From Candidatus Pseudobutyricicoccus lothianensis (GTDB taxonomy: Bacteria; Bacillota; Clostridia; Oscillospirales; Butyricicoccaceae), in assembly GCA_904419295.1 (NCBI GenBank), contig CAJFRA010000007.1, forward strand, positions 1-64,000: DNA of 64,000 nt, read 5' to 3'. The translations under genes were made by a program, and so were the position numbers. Every line of letters begins with the position of its first letter. Position 1 is the stretch's first letter. The notes below the pieces were generated by a model. That model was not told the DNA's origin. It did not search any database and saw only the letters and a program-made list of their open reading frames with translations. Positions 34,378 through 44,588 of the stretch are shown here, one piece after another.

Positions 34378-36786
34378 ATGGTGAATATAGAAGAGAAACA
34401 GGCGGCGGAGCGGAAGCTGCTGCTGCCCCTGCGGGGCCAGACGGTCTTTCCGGGCATGGTGACCCATTTTGACGTGGGGCGGCCCAAATCCGTCAAAGCG
34501 CTGGAGCTCGCCATGGCGCGCCGGGAAGAAGTCTTTTTGGTGGCCCAGCGGGACATCAAAGTGGAGGACCCGGGGAAAGAGGACCTGTACGCCATTGGTA
34601 CGGTGGCCAAGATCAAGCAAATCTTGAAGATCCACAGCGATGTGTTCCGGGTGCTGGTAGAGGGCGTGTGCCGGGCACAATTGGTGGATATCGTCTCTTC
34701 CACCCCCTATTACACGGCGGAAGTGGTGATGCTGCCGCCCGATGAGCCGGTCAAGCCCACCAAGCGGGACGAAGCGATGATCCGCAACCTGCAGGAGACT
34801 TTTGAAGAATACGCCGAGCTGGCGCCCAAAATGCACAGCGATGTGCTGGCCCGGGTGCTGGAAAGCGAAGACATGGCCTTTTTGTGCGATTATGTGGCCC
34901 AGCACACCAGCTTGAAATACACAGACAAGCAGGAAGTGCTGGAGCAGAAGAGCCCCCGCCGGCGCATCGGTTTGCTGATCAAAAAGCTGGCGGCAGAAGT
35001 GGAGATCCTGCGCATCGAAGCAGAGATCCAGAGCAAAGTGCGGGATCAGATGGACCAAAACCAGCGGGATTACTACCTGCGGGAGCAGATCAAAGTGATC
35101 CGGGAAGAGCTGGGGGAGGAAGACGACGGCAGTGTGGAAGCCCAGCAATATGCAGAGCGCATATTGGAGCTGAAGCTGCCGGAAGAATCGGAAAAGAAAA
35201 TGCTGAAAGAGGCGGGCCGCCTGGCCCGGCTGCAGCCCTCTTCGCCCGAAAGCGGCGTGGTGCGCACCTGGCTGGATACCTGCCTGGACCTGCCTTGGAA
35301 CAAGGTCACCAAAGAGAACACCAGCCTAAAAAAGGCGGAGACCATCCTCAATGCCCAGCACTACGGCCTGGAAAAAGTGAAAGAGCGGATACTGGAGCTG
35401 TTTGCCGTCAAGCAGAAGGCCGGCGGCGTCAAAGGCCAGATCTTGTGTCTGGTGGGCCCGCCGGGCGTGGGCAAGACATCGGTGGCCCGCTCCATCGCCG
35501 AAGCCATGGGGCGCAATTACGCCCGGCTCAGCCTGGGCGGCGTGCGGGATGAAGCCGACATCCGCGGCCACCGGAAGACCTACATCGGTGCCATGCCGGG
35601 GCGCATCATCACGGCGCTGCAGCAAGCGGGCAGCCGCAACGCCCTGATCTTGGTGGACGAGATCGACAAGTTGGCCAGCGATTTCCGGGGCGACCCGGCG
35701 GCAGCCCTGCTGGAAGTGTTCGACACCGAGCAGAACCATGCTTTCCGGGACCACTTCATCGAGCTGCCATTTGATCTGACGGATATCCTCTTTTTGACCA
35801 CGGCCAATACGCTGGACACCATCCCGCGTCCGCTGCTGGACCGGATGGAGATCATCGAGCTGCCCGGCTACACCCAGGAGGAGAAGGTGCAGATCGCCAA
35901 GCGCCACCTGATCCCCAAACAGCAGAAAAAGCACGGCCTGGCCCCCGGAGAGCTGAAGATCTCCGACGCTGCCCTGCGCAAGATCATTTCCGGCTATACG
36001 CGGGAGGCCGGCGTGCGCACACTGGAGCGTCAGATCGCCCATGTGTGCCGCAAGGCGGATAAGATCTTGCTGACGGACAGCAAAAAGAAGACGGTATCGG
36101 TGACCCCTGCGGGCCTGTCCGAGCTGCTGGGCCCGGTAAAATACAAAGAAGATACCCACAGCAAGCGCAGCGAATGCGGCGTGGTCAACGGCTTGGCCTG
36201 GACCAGCGTGGGCGGCGAGATCTTGGAAGTGGAAGTCAACGTGCTGGAAGGCAGCGGCAAGCTGGAGCTGACAGGCAATTTGGGCGATGTGATGAAAGAG
36301 TCGGCCAAGGCGGCCATCAGCTACATCCGCAGCCGGGCCGATGTGTTGGGCATCCCCCTGGATTTCTACAAAACGCGGGACATCCACATCCACTTCCCAG
36401 AGGGCGCTGTGCCCAAAGACGGGCCTTCGGCAGGCATCACCACCTGTACGGCCTTGGTCTCTGCGCTCACAGGGGTCCCCATGCCCCAAAATATCGCTAT
36501 GACAGGCGAGGTGACCATCCGCGGCCGGGTGCTGCCCATCGGCGGCCTGCGGGAAAAGACCATGGCGGCTTACCGGGCCAAGATGAAAAAAGTGATCGTG
36601 CCCAAGGAAAACGAGCCGGATATCAGCGAGATCGACCCGATCGTGGCCAAAGGGCTGGAGTTCGTGTATGCAGAGCACATGGATGATGTGCTGGAAGCGG
36701 CGCTGGGCATCCGCACGGCTCAGCCGGAAGCCCGGTTGGTGCCCGAGGCCCAGGCGGCGCCTGCCGGCGCTGCGCTGCACCGGTGA
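34378..36786 (+). CDS. lon: ATP-dependent protease Lon (LonA)
   Basis: An 802-residue AAA+ protease of full LonA layout. The N-terminal substrate domain begins [14 protein letters not shown]. Walker A lies at about 360-367 (GPPGVGKT), Walker B is ILVDEIDK, and the catalytic dyad is S684 (KDGPSAGIT) and K727 (GLREKTMAA). AAAAAGGAGATCTT precedes ATG 34378. The clpX-lon-engB order matches B. subtilis, except that lonB is missing. Confidence 0.96.
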   Translation: MVNIEEKQAAERKLLLPLRGQTVFPGMVTHFDVGRPKSVKALELAMARREEVFLVAQRDIKVEDPGKEDLYAIGTVAKIKQILKIHSDVFRVLVEGVCRAQLVDIVSSTPYYTAEVVMLPPDEPVKPTKRDEAMIRNLQETFEEYAELAPKMHSDVLARVLESEDMAFLCDYVAQHTSLKYTDKQEVLEQKSPRRRIGLLIKKLAAEVEILRIEAEIQSKVRDQMDQNQRDYYLREQIKVIREELGEEDDGSVEAQQYAERILELKLPEESEKKMLKEAGRLARLQPSSPESGVVRTWLDTCLDLPWNKVTKENTSLKKAETILNAQHYGLEKVKERILELFAVKQKAGGVKGQILCLVGPPGVGKTSVARSIAEAMGRNYARLSLGGVRDEADIRGHRKTYIGAMPGRIITALQQAGSRNALILVDEIDKLASDFRGDPAAALLEVFDTEQNHAFRDHFIELPFDLTDILFLTTANTLDTIPRPLLDRMEIIELPGYTQEEKVQIAKRHLIPKQQKKHGLAPGELKISDAALRKIISGYTREAGVRTLERQIAHVCRKADKILLTDSKKKTVSVTPAGLSELLGPVKYKEDTHSKRSECGVVNGLAWTSVGGEILEVEVNVLEGSGKLELTGNLGDVMKESAKAAISYIRSRADVLGIPLDFYKTRDIHIHFPEGAVPKDGPSAGITTCTALVSALTGVPMPQNIAMTGEVTIRGRVLPIGGLREKTMAAYRAKMKKVIVPKENEPDISEIDPIVAKGLEFVYAEHMDDVLEAALGIRTAQPEARLVPEAQAAPAGAALHR

Positions 36787-36794
36787 GGGGCGCT

Positions 36795-37382
36795 ATGAAT
36801 TTCAGCAAAGCGGAATTCATCCGCTCGGCGGCTTCCGCCAAGGACTTCCCGCGGGATGGGTTGCCGCGGGTGCTGTTTGCAGGGCGATCCAATGTGGGCA
36901 AATCTTCCACCATCAATACGCTGCTGCAGCGGAAAAACTTCGCCCGGGTCAGCGCTTCGCCGGGCAAGACCGTATTTGTCAACTTGTTTCGCATCGACGA
37001 AAGGGTCTGGTTCGTGGACCTTCCAGGCTATGGCTACGCCCGGGTCTCCCAGCGGGAGAAAGAGCGCTTTTCCCGCCTGATCGAAGAATACATGAACGCA
37101 GACCGGCAGAATGTGGGCCGGGCCTACTTGATCGTGGACGCCCGGCACAGGCCCACTGCCGACGATCAGCTGATGGCCCAGTGGTTCCGCGCCAACCAGG
37201 TGCCCATGGCAGTGATCGCCAATAAAATGGATAAATTGAAGAAATCGGAGATAGAGCCCAATCTGGCCCGCATCCGCCAGGTGCTGGAGATGGGGGAGGA
37301 GGAACTGCTGTTCCCCTTTTCCGCCGAAAAAGGCACCGGACGGGACGATGTGCGGCGGGACATCATGGGTGTGGCGGAATGA
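36795..37382 (+). CDS. engB: Ribosome biogenesis GTPase EngB (YsxC)
   Basis: A 195-residue GTPase for 50S assembly. G1 is GRSNVGKSSTIN, G3 is DLPGYG and G4 is NKMD. ATG 36795 (MNFSKAEFIRSA) is preferred with TGAGGGG upstream; an in-frame GTG at 36783 overlaps the lon stop and would add four residues. Confidence 0.93.
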   Translation: MNFSKAEFIRSAASAKDFPRDGLPRVLFAGRSNVGKSSTINTLLQRKNFARVSASPGKTVFVNLFRIDERVWFVDLPGYGYARVSQREKERFSRLIEEYMNADRQNVGRAYLIVDARHRPTADDQLMAQWFRANQVPMAVIANKMDKLKKSEIEPNLARIRQVLEMGEEELLFPFSAEKGTGRDDVRRDIMGVAE

Positions 37383-37403
37383 CCGCCGGAAGGGAGGAGG
37401 CCC

Positions 37404-38702
37404 ATGGAAACTTATCAAAGTTTTACATCCAATGACCAAGGCGGCTTGCAGATAGCCGGGGTCGATGTGGCCCAGCTGGCAAAGGAGTATGGCACGCCCC
37501 TTTATCTGACGGATGAAGACCAGGTGCGCCATGCCTGCCGCCGTTACCGGGCGGCCATGGAGCAGAATTTTGGCCCGCGCTGCCATGTGTCCTATGCCAG
37601 CAAGGCGCTATGCATCAAGGCGATGTATCCCATCTTAGCCCAAGAGGGGCTGTGGGCCGATGTGGTTTCCGGCGGCGAATTGTACACCGCTTTGGCAGCG
37701 GGGTTCGACCCGGCCAAACTCCAGTTCCACGGCAACAATAAAACAGAGGCCGAGCTGCGCTACGGCGTGGAAAGCGGCATCGGCGGCTTCATCGCCGACA
37801 ACCGGGAAGAGCTGCTGGCTTTGGAGCAGCTGGGTGCGGAGTATGGCAAGACGCTGCGGGTCAGCCTGCGGGTCAAGCCCGGGGTGGACGCCCACACCCA
37901 TGAATTCATCTCCACAGGGAACATCGACAGCAAATTTGGCTTTTCCTATGAAAACGGAGAGGCCATGGCGGCGGCCAGGCTGGCCGGTTCGCTGCCCCAC
38001 CTGGAGCTGTGGGGCCTGCACTGCCACATCGGTTCCCAGATCTTTTTGACCGAACCCTATGGGCTGGCCGCAGATGTGATGCTGCGCCTGATGGCCCAGA
38101 TCAAAGAAGAGCTGGGCCAGGCGCCCCAGTGCCTCAATCTGGGCGGTGGTTTCGGCATTGCCTATGGGCCGGAAGACCGGCCGGTGCCCATGGAAGAAAT
38201 GGTGGCCCAGTTGGCAAAGGCTGTAGAGCGGGGCTGCCGGAAATACGGGCTGGAGCAGCCTTATGTGGCCATAGAGCCGGGCCGCAGCATCGTGGGGCCT
38301 GCCGGCGTCACCGTGTATACGGTGGGCAGTGTCAAGCACATTGCCGGCGTGCGCACCTATGTGGCAGTGGATGGCGGCATGCCCGACAACCCCCGCTACG
38401 CCCTCTATGGCGCCACTTACCAGGCGGCCCGGGCCGCCAGCTGGCAAGCGCCCAAGACCATGGAAGCCACCATCGCGGGCAAATGCTGCGAAAGCGGGGA
38501 TCTGGTGGTCAAAGACGCCCAGATCCAACCGGTGGAGAAGGGCGATCTCCTGTGTGTGTTCTCCACCGGCGCGTACAATTACTCCATGGCCTCCAATTAC
38601 AACCGCATACCCCGTCCGCCGGTGGTGTTCCTGCGGCAGGGCAAGCACCGCCTGGCCGTGCGCCGGGAGACTTATGAGCAGCTGGTGCAGAATGATCTGT
38701 AA
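37404..38702 (+). CDS. lysA: Diaminopimelate decarboxylase
   Basis: Last step of lysine synthesis. It is 432 aa, a fold-type III PLP enzyme. The PLP lysine is K67 in YASKALC, the glycine-rich loop is LNLGGGFGI, the phosphate-binding segment is EPGRSIVG, and the active-site cysteine is in GKCCESGDL. GGGAGGAGG precedes the ATG. No other lysine gene is nearby. Confidence 0.95.
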   Translation: METYQSFTSNDQGGLQIAGVDVAQLAKEYGTPLYLTDEDQVRHACRRYRAAMEQNFGPRCHVSYASKALCIKAMYPILAQEGLWADVVSGGELYTALAAGFDPAKLQFHGNNKTEAELRYGVESGIGGFIADNREELLALEQLGAEYGKTLRVSLRVKPGVDAHTHEFISTGNIDSKFGFSYENGEAMAAARLAGSLPHLELWGLHCHIGSQIFLTEPYGLAADVMLRLMAQIKEELGQAPQCLNLGGGFGIAYGPEDRPVPMEEMVAQLAKAVERGCRKYGLEQPYVAIEPGRSIVGPAGVTVYTVGSVKHIAGVRTYVAVDGGMPDNPRYALYGATYQAARAASWQAPKTMEATIAGKCCESGDLVVKDAQIQPVEKGDLLCVFSTGAYNYSMASNYNRIPRPPVVFLRQGKHRLAVRRETYEQLVQNDL

Positions 38703-38728
38703 TACAGCCAACCAAAAAACGGTAGGAG

Positions 38729-39391
38729 TTGATCTTTATTTTATTCGGTAGATCGTTGCGCGAATACCTGGTCATCATCCCGGCAGTGTTGATCTGCCTG
38801 ATGTTCCACGAGGTGGCCCATGGCCTGGTGGCCAACTGGATGGGCGACGACACGGCCAAGCGGCAGGGGCGGCTGACGCTGAATCCCTTGGATCACCTGG
38901 ATCCCCTTGGCACATTGTGCATGGTGTTCTTCGGCTTTGGCTGGGCTAAGCCCGTGCCGGTGAACCCCAGCCGGTTCAAGCGCCCCAAGCTGGGCATGAC
39001 CCTGACGGCGCTGGCCGGCCCGGTGGCCAATTTTCTGCTCAGCTTTGTCCTGATCTTCGTGGCCGTGCTGCTTCAAGTGGCACTGCCCGGGCAACGGGTG
39101 GCTTTGGCTGTGGCGGAGTTTTTCCTGCAGACCGGCATCCTCAGCGTGGGCCTGGGCGTCTTCAACCTGATCCCCATCCCTCCCTTGGATGGTTCCCGGG
39201 TGCTCCAGGCGCTGTTGCCCGGCAGACTCTATTATAAATTCTTCAATTACCAGGTCTATTTCCAGATCGCTTTGCTGGTGCTGCTGTTCCTGGGCGCCCT
39301 CAACGGGCTGGTGGCCACGCTGCAGATCGATATGCTCAACCTGATCATCCGGGGCGTCAGCGGCCTGCTGGGCCTGTTTGGGGTGGTCTGA
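38729..39391 (+). CDS. M50 site-2 protease family protein (YwhC-like)
   Basis: A membrane zinc protease of about 215-220 aa with HEVAH (FHEVAHGLVANWMGD) and the second motif NLIPIPPLDG, and four or five hydrophobic helices. The start is unclear. GGTAGGAG ends at 38728, immediately before a TTG at 38729, too close for normal initiation. ATT at 38738 would have a 9-nt spacing, and TTG 38756 would give MREYLVIIPAVL. The given start is the longest frame. The scpA-scpB genes follow 3 nt after the stop, a common clostridial arrangement. Confidence 0.8.
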   Translation: MIFILFGRSLREYLVIIPAVLICLMFHEVAHGLVANWMGDDTAKRQGRLTLNPLDHLDPLGTLCMVFFGFGWAKPVPVNPSRFKRPKLGMTLTALAGPVANFLLSFVLIFVAVLLQVALPGQRVALAVAEFFLQTGILSVGLGVFNLIPIPPLDGSRVLQALLPGRLYYKFFNYQVYFQIALLVLLFLGALNGLVATLQIDMLNLIIRGVSGLLGLFGVV

Positions 39392-39394
39392 TCC

Positions 39395-40114
39395 ATGGCC
39401 ACAGAGCAGGTGACCTATCATCTGGATTCTTTTGATGGGCCGCTGGATCTGCTGCTCCACCTGATCTCGAAAAACAAAGTCAGCATCTACGATATCCCCA
39501 TCGCCCAGATCTTGGAGCAGTATCTGGACCATCTGGCCCAGATGAAAGAGCTGGATCTGGAAGTGACCAGCGAATTCGTGGCCATGGCCGCCCAGCTGAT
39601 GTACATCAAATCCAAAATGCTGCTGCCTGTATACGAAGAGGCGGAGCAAGGGGAAGACCCCCGGGCCCAGCTGGTGGAAGCTTTGCTGGAATACCAGCGT
39701 TACAAAGAAGCGGGCGGTCAGCTGGCCCAACGGATGGAATTGGGCCGGGATCTGTACACCAAACCGCCGGAGCCTTTGGGGCCTGCAGCCCGGGAATACC
39801 ATTACACAGCGGAAGTGCTGGCCCGGGCGGTGCGCACCATTTTAGACCGGTACGAAAGGAAAATGCCACCGCCCACCGCCTTGTTTTCCGGTGTGGTGGG
39901 CCGGGAACCTGTGCCTGTGAGCGCCAAGATCCAGCGGATCTTGCACTTGCTGGCACGCTACCGGCAGGTGGATCTGGAACAGCTGCTGCTGGAATCCCAG
40001 AGCCGCTCCGAAGTCGTATCCGTCTTTTTGGCAGTGCTGGAGCTTTCCAAAAGCCGCCGGCTGCAAATTGATGGGGTGGCCGGCGGATATATTCTGACAC
40101 TTGCGGGAGACTAA
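39395..40114 (+). CDS. scpA: Segregation and condensation protein A
   Basis: The kleisin subunit of the bacterial SMC condensin. It is 239 aa. The N-terminal FDGPLDLLLHLISKNKVSIYD is the family signature, and a winged-helix C-terminus follows. It is directly followed by scpB (2-nt gap), the universal partner gene. Confidence 0.95.
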   Translation: MATEQVTYHLDSFDGPLDLLLHLISKNKVSIYDIPIAQILEQYLDHLAQMKELDLEVTSEFVAMAAQLMYIKSKMLLPVYEEAEQGEDPRAQLVEALLEYQRYKEAGGQLAQRMELGRDLYTKPPEPLGPAAREYHYTAEVLARAVRTILDRYERKMPPPTALFSGVVGREPVPVSAKIQRILHLLARYRQVDLEQLLLESQSRSEVVSVFLAVLELSKSRRLQIDGVAGGYILTLAGD

Positions 40115-40116
40115 GG

Positions 40117-40716
40117 ATGGATTGGAACGAATTGCAATGCGCGCTGGAAGCGGTGCTTTTTGCAGCCGGCGAACCGGTGCGGGCCGACCGGCTGTGCAAG
40201 GCGCTGGAAGTGGGGGAAGAGACCCTGCACGAGGCGGCGCGCCAGCTGGCCGACGCCTACGACTACGACCGGCGGGGCATCCGCCTGGTGCGCCTGGAAC
40301 AGAGCTATCAGCTTTGTTCCCGCGCCGATTATGCCGAGCCGGTGCGCCGGATCTTGGAGACCCGCCGGGCAGCCAATCTTTCACCGGCGGCCCTGGAAGT
40401 GCTGGCCATCATCGCCTACCGGCAGCCCGCGACCAAGACGTATATTGAGCGGGTGCGGGGGGTGGACAGTTCCAACACGGTGAACTCCCTGTGCGATAAA
40501 GGGCTGATCGAAGAATGCGGCCGGCTGGATGTGCCGGGCCGTCCCATCCTCTATTGTACCACAGCGGCCTTTTTGCGGGCGTTCGGCCTCTCTTCGCTGG
40601 AAGAGCTGCCCGAACTGCCCGAGCTGCGGGACATTCCCACAGAGACCATGGACCAGATCACCCTTTCCCAACTGGAAGAGGAGAAGAGCGGACAAACGGA
40701 GGCGGACAAGCGGTGA
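40117..40716 (+). CDS. scpB: Segregation and condensation protein B
   Basis: A 199-residue ScpB with two winged helices, including the conserved LSPAALEVLAIIAYRQPATK and GLIEECGRLDVPGRPILY. It works with ScpA and SMC in chromosome compaction. The C-terminus overlaps the next gene by 4 nt. Confidence 0.95.
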   Translation: MDWNELQCALEAVLFAAGEPVRADRLCKALEVGEETLHEAARQLADAYDYDRRGIRLVRLEQSYQLCSRADYAEPVRRILETRRAANLSPAALEVLAIIAYRQPATKTYIERVRGVDSSNTVNSLCDKGLIEECGRLDVPGRPILYCTTAAFLRAFGLSSLEELPELPELRDIPTETMDQITLSQLEEEKSGQTEADKR

Positions 40717-41441
40717 AGATCCTGGGCGCAGTGTTGATGGTGCTGGGGGCCCTGCTGGGGCTCCTGGTTTTGTGCCTGGTGATGCCCGCCCGCCTGCGGG
40801 TGGTTTTAAAGCAAGGCCAATGGCGTTTGTGGGCCGGTATGGGGCCGGTGATGATCACCCTTTGGCCCAGAAAGCAAAAGAAGAAAAAGCGTTTCAGGCA
40901 AAACAAGAAAGAGCAGGACCAGCAAGAGCCGGCTGCGGCGAAGGCAGAGAAGCCGGCCGTGAAACCGGAAGAGCCGGCGGCATCCGCCCCTGTGGTACAA
41001 CAGGCGCCGCCCTCCCCAGGATCTGACGGCGATGGGCCAAACAAGTGGGAGAAAAGCAAAACACGCCGCCGCTGGACCATGCCGGCAGTTTCGGTGGAGA
41101 CCCTGTGCGACTATGGCCGCCTGGCGCTGGACGCCATGGGGCAGATGGCCCGGGTCCTGGTCTTGCGCCGCCTCCAGGTCCACGCCGTGATCGCCAGCGG
41201 GGATGCGGCTCACACCGCATTGGCCTATGGCAGCGCGGCTGCATCGCTGAACTTGTTTTTGCCCGCATTGGAAGAGAAGATCCGCATCCGCCGCCAAGAC
41301 GTTGCGGTGGAATGCGATTTTGAGACCTATTCGCCGCAGATCGAGCTAGATATCGAAGTGGCGGCGCGCCTGGGAGCCCTGCTGATCGTAGGGTTACGGG
41401 TGGCGTACCGCTTTGTGCAGCTCTACCGGCGCGACAACTGA
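40713..41441 (+). CDS. DUF2953 membrane protein
   Basis: A 242-residue protein with one N-terminal helix (about 4-25), a Lys/Gln/Pro-rich linker (about 48-100) and a C-terminal DUF2953-like domain with two conserved segments (ALAYGSAAASLNLFLPALE and ELDIEVAARLGALLIVGLR). In spore-formers DUF2953 lies directly before ytfJ, as here, which links it to sporulation or germination by context. It starts with GTG overlapping the scpB stop. Function is not known. Confidence 0.8.
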   Translation: MKILGAVLMVLGALLGLLVLCLVMPARLRVVLKQGQWRLWAGMGPVMITLWPRKQKKKKRFRQNKKEQDQQEPAAAKAEKPAVKPEEPAASAPVVQQAPPSPGSDGDGPNKWEKSKTRRRWTMPAVSVETLCDYGRLALDAMGQMARVLVLRRLQVHAVIASGDAAHTALAYGSAAASLNLFLPALEEKIRIRRQDVAVECDFETYSPQIELDIEVAARLGALLIVGLRVAYRFVQLYRRDN

Positions 41442-41457
41442 GAAAGGCGGTGTTCGT

Positions 41458-41823
41458 ATGAGTGAGATCAACGATGTGATGAATGCCACGATGTCAAAGA
41501 TCAAAGAGATGGTGGACGTCAACACCATCGTGGGGAACCCCATCACCACGCCCGACGGCGTGACGCTGATCCCCGTTTCCAAGGTGACGTTCGGCTTTGC
41601 CGCCGGCGGCACAGACGCCAAAGAGGCTTCTGCAGCTCAAAAGCCCGTGCGTTTTGGGGCGGGCAGCGGCGCGGGGGTCACCATCTCGCCGGTGGCATTC
41701 ATCGTGCTCAACGGCAGCAATGCCCGGGTCTTGTATGTGGATCCCCCGGCCAACAGCACGGTGGACCGCATCATCGACCTGGTGCCAGATGTGATCGACA
41801 AGGTCAAGAGCTTTGCCGAATAA
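41458..41823 (+). CDS. ytfJ: GerW-family sporulation protein YtfJ
   Basis: A 121-residue protein starting MSEINDVMNATMSKIKEMVD, with GNPITTPDGVTLIPVSKVTFGFAAGG and GAGSGAGVTISPVAF, the GerW/YtfJ signature. The family is needed for spore germination and spore cortex or coat properties in Bacillus. ATG 41458 is placed behind AGAAAGGCGG. A short gap separates it from the carboxypeptidase gene. Confidence 0.93.
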   Translation: MSEINDVMNATMSKIKEMVDVNTIVGNPITTPDGVTLIPVSKVTFGFAAGGTDAKEASAAQKPVRFGAGSGAGVTISPVAFIVLNGSNARVLYVDPPANSTVDRIIDLVPDVIDKVKSFAE

Positions 41824-41862
41824 ATCCCTTCGGCCACCCGTATCTATCTACCGGGTAGGTGA

Positions 41863-42969
41863 ATGGATTTGAAGAGAATGCTTTGTTTGCTGCTGCTCCC
41901 ATGGATGCTGGCGGCGCCCGGGCTGGCGCTGGAGCCGATGCCTCCGGTATCGGCCCAGGCCGCCGTGGTCTACGACCCGGCCAGCTGTCAATTTTTATAC
42001 GACAAAGCCGGCGATGCGGCGTTGCCCATGGCCAGCACCACCAAGATCATGACTGCGCTGGTGGTGCTGGAGCAGTTGCCCCTGGAAAAAGAACACGTTA
42101 TCCGGCCGGAATGGACAGGGGTCGAAGGGTCCTCTATGTACTTAAAGGCAGGGGAGCGCCTGACCACCCGGGAGCTGCTGGATGGCCTGCTGCTGCTCAG
42201 CGGCAACGATGGGGCAGTGGCGCTGGCCTGCCTGACAGCGGGCAGCGAAGAGGCTTTTGTCCGGCAGATGAATGAGCGGGCGGCAGTTTTGGGGCTCCAT
42301 GACACCCATTTTGCCAGCGCCAGCGGGCTGGATGGGGAAGGGCATTACACCACTGCCCGGGATCTGGCCCGGCTGGCTGCCGCGGCAATGGAAAACCAGG
42401 ATTTTGCCCAGATCGTGGGGCAGAAATATGCTTCCGCCGCCGGGCGGCAGATGAAAAACCACAACAAACTGCTCTTTGCCTCCGACGAGGTGCGGGGCAT
42501 CAAGACCGGATACACCAAAAAAGCAGGCCGTTGTCTGGTCTCCGCCATGGAGCGGCAGGGACGGCTGCTCATCGCCGTCACCCTCAATGACCCGGACGAT
42601 TGGCAAGATCATTTGGCCTTGTATGAAAAAGCTTATGCCAGCTGCCAGAGGGTGACGCTGCTGGAGAGCGGGCCTGTGGGGCAGGTGAACCTGTTTTCCG
42701 GCCGGCAGAGCCAGGCGTCCCTCTATTGCCAAGAGGGGTTTTCCGCCTACCTGTCGCCAGAGGAAGCGGAACAGGCCCAGGTGGTGGTGCTGGGGCCTCG
42801 GTTTGCCTGCGCGCCGGTGGAGGCCGGTGCGCAATACGGCATGCTGCAGGTGCGGTTGGGCCAAGGGGTCCTGTTTGAAACGCCGGTGTACTATGGGCAG
42901 AATGTGGCATCCACCTTGCCGCCGGCGGGGAATTTTTTCACCCGCTTGTGGCGCATGTTGGCCGGGTGA
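41863..42969 (+). CDS. dacF: D-alanyl-D-alanine carboxypeptidase (DacF/DacB type)
   Basis: A 368-residue penicillin-binding protein 5-like enzyme that trims peptidoglycan pentapeptides. It has a signal peptide (about 1-22, LLLLPWMLAAPGLA), active-site S58-T-T-K61, S113-G-N115 and K214-T-G216. The C-terminal domain is followed by a membrane-proximal helix. The location after ytfJ recalls the Bacillus dacF/spoIIA or ytfJ neighbourhoods and suggests a role in spore cortex or vegetative wall; which paralogue it is remains open. Confidence 0.9.
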   Translation: MDLKRMLCLLLLPWMLAAPGLALEPMPPVSAQAAVVYDPASCQFLYDKAGDAALPMASTTKIMTALVVLEQLPLEKEHVIRPEWTGVEGSSMYLKAGERLTTRELLDGLLLLSGNDGAVALACLTAGSEEAFVRQMNERAAVLGLHDTHFASASGLDGEGHYTTARDLARLAAAAMENQDFAQIVGQKYASAAGRQMKNHNKLLFASDEVRGIKTGYTKKAGRCLVSAMERQGRLLIAVTLNDPDDWQDHLALYEKAYASCQRVTLLESGPVGQVNLFSGRQSQASLYCQEGFSAYLSPEEAEQAQVVVLGPRFACAPVEAGAQYGMLQVRLGQGVLFETPVYYGQNVASTLPPAGNFFTRLWRMLAG

Positions 42970-42999
42970 GAGGATCGCTGTAGAGAGAAAGGAGCGCCG

Positions 43000-43740
43000 A
43001 TGGAAGAACGGTTGCAAAAAATATTGTCCCGCTGCGGCCTGTGCTCCCGCCGGACGGCAGAGGAGTGGATCGGCCAAGGCCGGGTGACGGTCAACGGCAG
43101 GCGGGCTTTGCTGGGCCAAAGCGCAGACCTGGATCGGGATGCCGTGGAAGTGGACGGCAAGCCCGTCGAGCCGCCGGATCATCTCTACCTGATGCTCAAC
43201 AAGCCCCGGGGCTATGTGACCACAGCGCGGGACGAAAAAGGCCGCCGCACGGTGCTGGACCTGCTGGAGGGCGTGCCGGGGCGGGTCTACCCGGTGGGCC
43301 GCCTGGATATGGATTCCGAAGGGCTGCTGCTGTTGACCAACGACGGCGCGCTGACCCAACGGCTGACCCACCCGAGCCACCATGTGGGCAAAGAATACCT
43401 GCTGCGGCTGAAAACACCGGCAGAAGACCCGGCCGCCGGCCTGTGCCGCCCCATGGTGCTGGATGGCCGCCCTCTGGCCCCGGTGCGGGCCCGGCTGGTG
43501 GGGCAAGAAGGGGAAGAGAGCCTGGTGCTGCTGACCATCTACGAGGGGCGGAACCGGCAGATCCGCCGCATGTGCCAGCTGCAGGGCTATCAGCTGCGGC
43601 GGCTGCGGCGGGTGGCTGTGGGCCGGCTGCGGCTGGACAAGCTGCCGCCCGGCCAATGGCGGTACTTGACACCGTCGGAAGTGGCCTATCTACGATCGCT
43701 GGGGCCGGCGAAATCGGGAACCATGGGGGTTCGAGAATGA
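43000..43740 (+). CDS. rluB: 23S rRNA pseudouridine synthase RluB-type
   Basis: A 246-residue RsuA/RluB-family enzyme. It has an N-terminal S4 domain (LQKILSRCGLCSRRTAEEWI), catalytic Asp in VGRLDMDSEGLLLLTNDG, and EGRNRQIRRMC. In Firmicutes this gene typically follows dacB and scpB, as here. RluB versus RsuA cannot be separated by eye. Confidence 0.9.
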   Translation: MEERLQKILSRCGLCSRRTAEEWIGQGRVTVNGRRALLGQSADLDRDAVEVDGKPVEPPDHLYLMLNKPRGYVTTARDEKGRRTVLDLLEGVPGRVYPVGRLDMDSEGLLLLTNDGALTQRLTHPSHHVGKEYLLRLKTPAEDPAAGLCRPMVLDGRPLAPVRARLVGQEGEESLVLLTIYEGRNRQIRRMCQLQGYQLRRLRRVAVGRLRLDKLPPGQWRYLTPSEVAYLRSLGPAKSGTMGVRE

Positions 43741-44588
43741 AACGCATCAACGACGCCATCAATCAACACTTTTCGGATTTTACCAAAAACCAACGGGTGC
43801 TTTCCCAGTTTATCCTCAGCTATTGCGATAAGGCCGCCTTTATGACGTCGGCGGAGATCGCAGCGGCTTCGGGCGTCAGCCAATCCACTGTGGTGCGCTT
43901 TGCCTGGGCGCTGGGCTATAAGACGTTTACCGCATTTCACGATGCGCTGCAAAACGAGGTGAAATACCGCATCACGGCCCTGGAAAAATTCGAGCTGCTC
44001 AACAGCGACGAAGTTTCCGACGCCTCGGTATTCGAAGGGCTGGCCCAGGCCGACACGCTCAACATCAAAAAGACCGTGGCGGTCAACAGCGTGGACGGCT
44101 TGAAAAACGTATGCACCCGGCTGCAATTCGCCTCGAAGATCTACATATACGGCCAGGGGCCCTGCAGCTGCGGGGCGGTCTATCTGGGCTCGTACCTGCG
44201 CACCCTGCTGGGCAATGTGTGCGTGGTCAACCAAACGGGGGAAGACCCCCTTTCCGCCATCGCCACCATCGGCGGCAACGACCTGCTCTTCTGCATCAGC
44301 CTGCCCCGCCACACAGAGCAGACGCTGACGCTGTTGTCCTATGCCCAAGCCCAGGAGGCCTGCATCGTCACCGTGAGCGAAGGGCCCGATTCCGACACCG
44401 CCGCCTGGGCGGATGTGAATTTGAGCGCCGAGTGCGGCGATTACGGCGTGGGCGGCTCCATCGCTCCGCTGCTGACGCTGCTGAACACCCTGGTCTGCCT
44501 GATCGTGCGCAGCGATGAAAAAGCGGAGCGCCGGCTGCGCCTGGTGGACGAGCTTTCCCGTTACCAGCGGAAGGGGAATGGCAAATGA
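43737..44588 (+). CDS. MurR/RpiR-family transcriptional regulator
   Basis: A 283-residue protein with an N-terminal HTH_6 domain (MTSAEIAAASGVSQSTVVRF, about 37-56) and a C-terminal SIS sugar-phosphate-binding domain (IYIYGQGPCSCGAVYLG). Such regulators usually control sugar or amino-sugar genes beside them, but here the neighbours are rRNA modification and a flavoprotein, so the target is not apparent. It overlaps rluB by 4 nt. The same gene order is seen in other Ruminococcaceae by recollection. Confidence 0.85.
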   Translation: MKRINDAINQHFSDFTKNQRVLSQFILSYCDKAAFMTSAEIAAASGVSQSTVVRFAWALGYKTFTAFHDALQNEVKYRITALEKFELLNSDEVSDASVFEGLAQADTLNIKKTVAVNSVDGLKNVCTRLQFASKIYIYGQGPCSCGAVYLGSYLRTLLGNVCVVNQTGEDPLSAIATIGGNDLLFCISLPRHTEQTLTLLSYAQAQEACIVTVSEGPDSDTAAWADVNLSAECGDYGVGGSIAPLLTLLNTLVCLIVRSDEKAERRLRLVDELSRYQRKGNGK

